18,446 nucleotides of DNA. It comes from Desulfobacterales bacterium (GTDB lineage Bacteria > Desulfobacterota > Desulfobacteria > Desulfobacterales > Desulfosalsimonadaceae). Of this stretch, positions 15,369 to 18,446 are shown in pieces (position 1 is the stretch's first letter; every line of letters begins with the position of its first letter). The stretch lies in the NCBI GenBank assembly GCA_018334855.1, contig JAGXLE010000002.1, positions 1-18,446 on the forward strand. The letters are read 5' to 3'. The position numbers were made by a program, and so were the translations under genes. A model generated the notes under the pieces. The model was not told the origin of the DNA, ran no database searches, and saw only the letters and a list, made by a program, of their open reading frames with translations.

Positions 15369-15434
15369 TGCATGTAAAATCCGGATAGTTCTGCCGAGCA
15401 TCCTTTTTGAACCTGTTTTTTTATGGAGGAAAAT

Positions 15435-15767
15435 ATGGGAGATGACTGCCTGTTCTGCAAAATAGCGGGAGGAGAAACAGACACGGATTTTTTAATGGAG
15501 ACAGATGATGTTGTGGTTTTCAGGGACATAAACCCTATTGCGCCGGTTCATCTGCTGCTTGTGCCCAAAAGGCATATCCGCAGCGTAAATGATCTCACAG
15601 AAGAAGACAGCCCTGTTTTGTCGGCCCTGCTTTTTGCAGCCAGAGACATGGCAGTGCAGATGGGAGTGGATGCCACCGGCTACAAGCTGATTTTCAACGT
15701 GGAAAAGGGCGGCGGCCAGGAAATCTTTCATCTGCATATGCACATGATAGGCGGATGGGAGTCATAA
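15435..15767 (+). CDS. HIT-family (histidine triad) nucleotide-binding protein
   Basis: HIT/HINT proteins hydrolyse nucleotide phosphoramidates and acyl-adenylates in the cytoplasm. This 110-residue member has the histidine triad HLHMH (99-103), with the catalytic central His and the distal His on the same strand, the N-terminal CLFCKI with C5 and C8 typical of HINT, and HLLLVPKRHI (39-48). The frame opens at ATG 15423, but GGAGGA (15426-15431) is an obvious ribosome-binding site for ATG 15435, and HINT proteins usually start just before the CxFC motif. The physiological substrate is unknown. Its stop codon touches the next gene's start. Confidence 0.93.
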   Translation: MGDDCLFCKIAGGETDTDFLMETDDVVVFRDINPIAPVHLLLVPKRHIRSVNDLTEEDSPVLSALLFAARDMAVQMGVDATGYKLIFNVEKGGGQEIFHLHMHMIGGWES

Positions 15768-16394
15768 ATGGCTAAAAACCCTGTATTTGATGAAACCTAC
15801 CGCCGTTACCTGTCTGAATTTGCCTGCCTGGATATTAAAAAGCGCGCCCCGGTACTCGGAGTTGAACCAGACGGAGACGGTGTTTTGGTCCGGTTTTTTA
15901 CCGAAATATACCGGGTATCCCAACAGGGGGTCACGGGCCCGAACGGCAGACGCCCCATCCATGCGGTCAGCGTGGTGCTGCTGAAATATTTTATTCTCTG
16001 CCCGCAGGAAACCCCCGAAGATGACCGGTGGGTTTCATACAGGGATTTCAAGGATGCAGCCCCTTTTGTGGGCGCCTTTGCAAACAACACGGAACAAACA
16101 ATCGCCGATAATTTCTGCGGGGACGCAGACGGTCTTGCCGCGGCGTGCACCCGGCTTGGAGGCACAAAAGCGGATCAGGACCTGCCGTATGACGTGGCCA
16201 TGCAGGTATATGCCCTTCCAAGGATACCCCTGCTGCTTTTATTCAATGATTCAGACGATGAGTTTTCCTCCTCCTGCTCGGTTCTTTTTGAGCGCCGGGC
16301 GGAAAAATTTCTTGACATGGAGTGTCTGGCCATTGTGGGATGGCTTTTTTCCGATTACCTGGAACGTGTGCGCGGCAGGATGGACACTTTTTAG
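15768..16394 (+). CDS. DUF3786 domain protein of unknown function
   Basis: This 208-residue protein matches the DUF3786 pattern as I know it: RRPIHAVSVVLLKYFI (61-76), WVSYRDF (88-94), RLGG (129-132), LPRIPLLLLFND (150-161), DDEF (163-166) and a final helix. No signal peptide or membrane segment is visible. Some relatives in anaerobes carry an extra iron-sulfur domain, which this one lacks. It starts on the base after the HIT stop, suggesting translational coupling. Conserved acidic residues and a cysteine (C170) lie near the centre of the motif block. I know of no established function and infer none. Confidence 0.75.
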   Translation: MAKNPVFDETYRRYLSEFACLDIKKRAPVLGVEPDGDGVLVRFFTEIYRVSQQGVTGPNGRRPIHAVSVVLLKYFILCPQETPEDDRWVSYRDFKDAAPFVGAFANNTEQTIADNFCGDADGLAAACTRLGGTKADQDLPYDVAMQVYALPRIPLLLLFNDSDDEFSSSCSVLFERRAEKFLDMECLAIVGWLFSDYLERVRGRMDTF

Positions 16395-16436
16395 CAATTT
16401 TGATTATTTACGAAAAAATTCGAATGGAACCTGAAA

Positions 16437-17723
16437 ATGGCCAAAACTGTTGCTGAAAAAATATTTGACGCTCACCGGGTGGATAACCCGGCAGGGGATA
16501 TGTATGTGCTGGGCCTGGATGCGGTTTTCTGCCACGAGATCACCACGCCCGTGGCAATCAACGACCTGGTTCGCCGCGGCAAGGATCGTGTTTTTGATCC
16601 GTCAAAGATCAAGGCGGTAATTGATCATGTCTCGCCTGCCAAGGATTCCAAGACCGCCATGCAGGGAAAGATCATGCGCGAATGGGCCAGGCGCCACAAT
16701 ATCGAGGATTTTTTCGATATCGGCAGAAACGGGGTATGTCACGCGCTTTTTCCTGAACAGGGCTTTGTGCGTCCCGGCTATACCATTATCATGGGCGATT
16801 CGCATACCTGCACTCACGGCGCATTCGGCGCGTTTGCAGCCGGGGTGGGCACCACCGACCTGGAAGTCGGGATTTTAAAGGGCGTTTGCGCTTTTCGCTA
16901 CCCGCGCTCCTTAAAAATCGAGGTTACAGGCGGGCTGCCCGCAGGCGTGTATGCCAAGGACCTGATCTTATCTGTTATAGGCCGCCTCGGGGTCAACGGG
17001 GCAACGGACCGGGTAATCGAGTTTTGCGGCCCGGCAGTGGATGAAATGAACATGGAATCGCGCATGACGCTTTGCAACATGGCCGTTGAAGCCGGCGCCA
17101 CAAGCGGTATCTGTTATCCTGACATGACCACGGTGGATTACCTGTGGCCCTTTATCAAAGACGACTTCGACGCCCCGGAAGCCGCACTGGCACATTACCG
17201 GAAGTTTCTGCCGGATGCCGATGCGCAATATGATGATATCGTGCAGATAGATGCCGCAGGACTTTCTCCTCAGGTCACCTACGGCTACAGGCCGGACAAC
17301 GTGTCGCCTGTCTCGCAAATGGAGGGCACGCCCGTGGACCAGGTCTATATCGGATCATGTACCAACGGCCGGCTCGAAGATCTGCGGGTGGCGGCAAGTG
17401 TGCTTTCCGGACACCGGATCAGCGACTCGGTGCGGGCTATTGTTTCGCCGGCAACCCCGGAAGTTTATCGCGGCGCCCTGGATGAAGGCATTATTCATAC
17501 CTTTATGGATGCCGGTTTCTGCGTGGCCAATCCCACCTGCGGGGCGTGTCTGGGCATGTCCTGCGGAGTGATTGCAGAAGGCGAGGTGTGCGCTTCGACT
17601 ACAAACCGCAATTTTTACGGACGTATGGGAAAAGGCGGTACAGTTCACCTGATGAGCCCGGCAACGGCTGCTGCAACTGCCATTGCAGGCCATATAACCG
17701 ATTCCACGCTATATGAAAAATAG
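16437..17723 (+). CDS. leuC: 3-isopropylmalate dehydratase large subunit
   Basis: LeuC with LeuD isomerises 2-isopropylmalate to 3-isopropylmalate in leucine synthesis. The 428-residue protein is of the shorter (HacA/archaeal-like) LeuC type rather than the longer enterobacterial form. The three cysteines that hold the 4Fe-4S cluster are C308 in YIGSCTNGR and C368 and C371 in PTCGACLGMSCG. The substrate motif GDSHTCTHGAFG (120-131) is intact. Homoaconitase or a related hydro-lyase is possible because this subgroup shares the same fold, but the leuD neighbour favours LeuC. The Shine-Dalgarno sequence is weak (GGAAC, 16426-16430). Confidence 0.9.
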   Translation: MAKTVAEKIFDAHRVDNPAGDMYVLGLDAVFCHEITTPVAINDLVRRGKDRVFDPSKIKAVIDHVSPAKDSKTAMQGKIMREWARRHNIEDFFDIGRNGVCHALFPEQGFVRPGYTIIMGDSHTCTHGAFGAFAAGVGTTDLEVGILKGVCAFRYPRSLKIEVTGGLPAGVYAKDLILSVIGRLGVNGATDRVIEFCGPAVDEMNMESRMTLCNMAVEAGATSGICYPDMTTVDYLWPFIKDDFDAPEAALAHYRKFLPDADAQYDDIVQIDAAGLSPQVTYGYRPDNVSPVSQMEGTPVDQVYIGSCTNGRLEDLRVAASVLSGHRISDSVRAIVSPATPEVYRGALDEGIIHTFMDAGFCVANPTCGACLGMSCGVIAEGEVCASTTNRNFYGRMGKGGTVHLMSPATAAATAIAGHITDSTLYEK

Positions 17724-17743
17724 ACACAGGGGATAGAAAGAAA

Positions 17744-18268
17744 ATGCAAAATTTCGGCGGCAACGTTCTGTTTCTGGACCGCTCAGACATCAATACAGAC
17801 GAGATCATCCCTGCCCGGTATCTTACCGAGGTTTCCAAGGAAGCCTTAAAGCCTCATCTGCTTGAGGATCTTAACCTGGAAGGCTTTGATCCGAAGGTCG
17901 ATATAGAAGAAAAACAAGTCATTGTGACCCGCTCGAATTTCGGTTGCGGCTCTTCCAGGGAGCATGCGCCCTGGGCACTGGAGCTAAACGGCATCCATAT
18001 AGTCATTGCCGAAAGTTTTGCCCGCATCTTCAGGCAGAACATGTATAACTGCGGCATGCTTGCCATTGACCTGCCCCGAAATTTTGTTGACAGGTTATTT
18101 GACGAATTTTCCGCGTTTGATACAGAGATTTATGCCGATGTTGAAAAAAGCGTGCTCAAGGTTCGGGGCGGCGGCAGGGAAGCTGAAATACCGTTTTCCA
18201 TATCAGAATTTGACCGGGCCCTGGTGGCGGCCGGCGGGTGGGTGGAATATGCGGATTCCCATTACTGA
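17744..18268 (+). CDS. leuD: 3-isopropylmalate dehydratase small subunit
   Basis: LeuD supplies the swivel domain that completes the active site with LeuC. The 174-residue length is typical of the short LeuD group. The motifs INTDEIIPARYL (16-27) and FGCGSSREHAPWAL (66-79) are both present, the latter carrying substrate-binding residues. The gene follows leuC by 20 bp, with GGGGATAGAAAG as ribosome-binding region, and is followed after 9 bp by hisE. The loop after YL (28-42), which tunes substrate choice in this family, is not a form whose specificity I can name. Confidence 0.9.
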   Translation: MQNFGGNVLFLDRSDINTDEIIPARYLTEVSKEALKPHLLEDLNLEGFDPKVDIEEKQVIVTRSNFGCGSSREHAPWALELNGIHIVIAESFARIFRQNMYNCGMLAIDLPRNFVDRLFDEFSAFDTEIYADVEKSVLKVRGGGREAEIPFSISEFDRALVAAGGWVEYADSHY

Positions 18269-18277
18269 TGGTATTGT

Positions 18278-18446
18278 ATGAAACGATTTGAAGAGTTGTT
18301 TGAAGAGCTTTCCCAAAAGCTCCGCGACCGGGATCCGGAATCCGGGACCGTGCAGCGGGTGGATCAGGGTGCCCACGAGATCGGCAAAAAGTTGCTTGAG
18401 GAAGCCGGCGAGGTATGGATGGCGGCATCACATGAAAACAGGCAGC
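18278..18446 (+). CDS. hisE: Phosphoribosyl-ATP pyrophosphatase (partial, runs off the window)
   Basis: The first 56 codons are present. HisE hydrolyses phosphoribosyl-ATP to phosphoribosyl-AMP, the second step of histidine synthesis. The visible part holds [20 protein letters not shown] (24-43) and EVWMAA (45-50), the MazG/HisE helix with the EExxE metal-binding pattern. The wording resembles actinobacterial HisE ([12 protein letters not shown]) more than the enterobacterial form, as far as memory allows. The start is ATG 18278, nine bases after leuD. The C-terminal half is outside the window. Confidence 0.85.
   Translation, partial: MKRFEELFEELSQKLRDRDPESGTVQRVDQGAHEIGKKLLEEAGEVWMAASHENRQ

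Noticed and set aside
15382..15413. Terminator between aat and the HIT gene
   Set aside because: Only about four base pairs (GGAT/ATCC) with a long loop precede the T-rich stretch; too weak to call.
1..18446. CRISPR arrays, tRNA or rRNA genes, phage or transposase genes
   Set aside because: I found no regularly spaced direct repeats, no tRNA-like cloverleaf in the intergenic gaps and no integrase, transposase or phage protein in any credible frame.

Overview
The window reads as chromosomal DNA of an anaerobic Gram-negative bacterium, most likely a sulfate-reducing Desulfobacterota (Desulfobacterales-like). This is an inference from gene content and protein character: a DUF3786 protein, a livKHMGF plus PaaK-like plus ACT-domain amino-acid cluster, a SecA with a C-terminal zinc motif, and a short LeuC/LeuD pair. 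No rRNA or other marker gene is present. All recognised genes lie on the + strand.

Layout. Positions 1-511 hold no credible gene; they carry two inverted repeats, one of them a hairpin of about 170 nt with G-U wobbles that suggest an RNA. argC (512-1549) follows. Next comes a probable transport and metabolism operon: a tandem-ACT protein, five genes of a branched-chain amino-acid type ABC transporter (livK, livH, livM, livG, livF) and a PaaK-like adenylate-forming protein (1586-7994). A 145-bp imperfect palindrome (7996-8140) separates it from folD (8178-9086), which ends at a strong intrinsic terminator. secA (9324-11861) stands alone with its own candidate promoter and a weaker terminator. 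A compact N-degron cluster follows: clpS, clpA and aat (12084-15368). Then come a HIT-family gene and a DUF3786 gene that abut exactly, leuC and leuD, and the first 56 codons of hisE at the right edge.

How the genes work together. The Liv system should import branched-chain or other hydrophobic amino acids, or related acids. The ACT protein is a plausible amino-acid sensor, and the PaaK-like protein would ordinarily activate an aryl or acyl acid derived from such substrates. ClpS, ClpA and Aat form a complete recognition, unfolding and tagging set for the bacterial N-degron pathway; the ClpP protease is not in the window. argC, leuCD and hisE are ordinary amino-acid biosynthesis genes.

Most of the window is conserved housekeeping. 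The points most worth a second look are the PaaK-like protein, in which the ATP phosphate-binding loop is replaced residue for residue without any indel and the usual C-terminal lysine motif also seems absent, and the long intergenic hairpins at 192-358 and 7996-8140.
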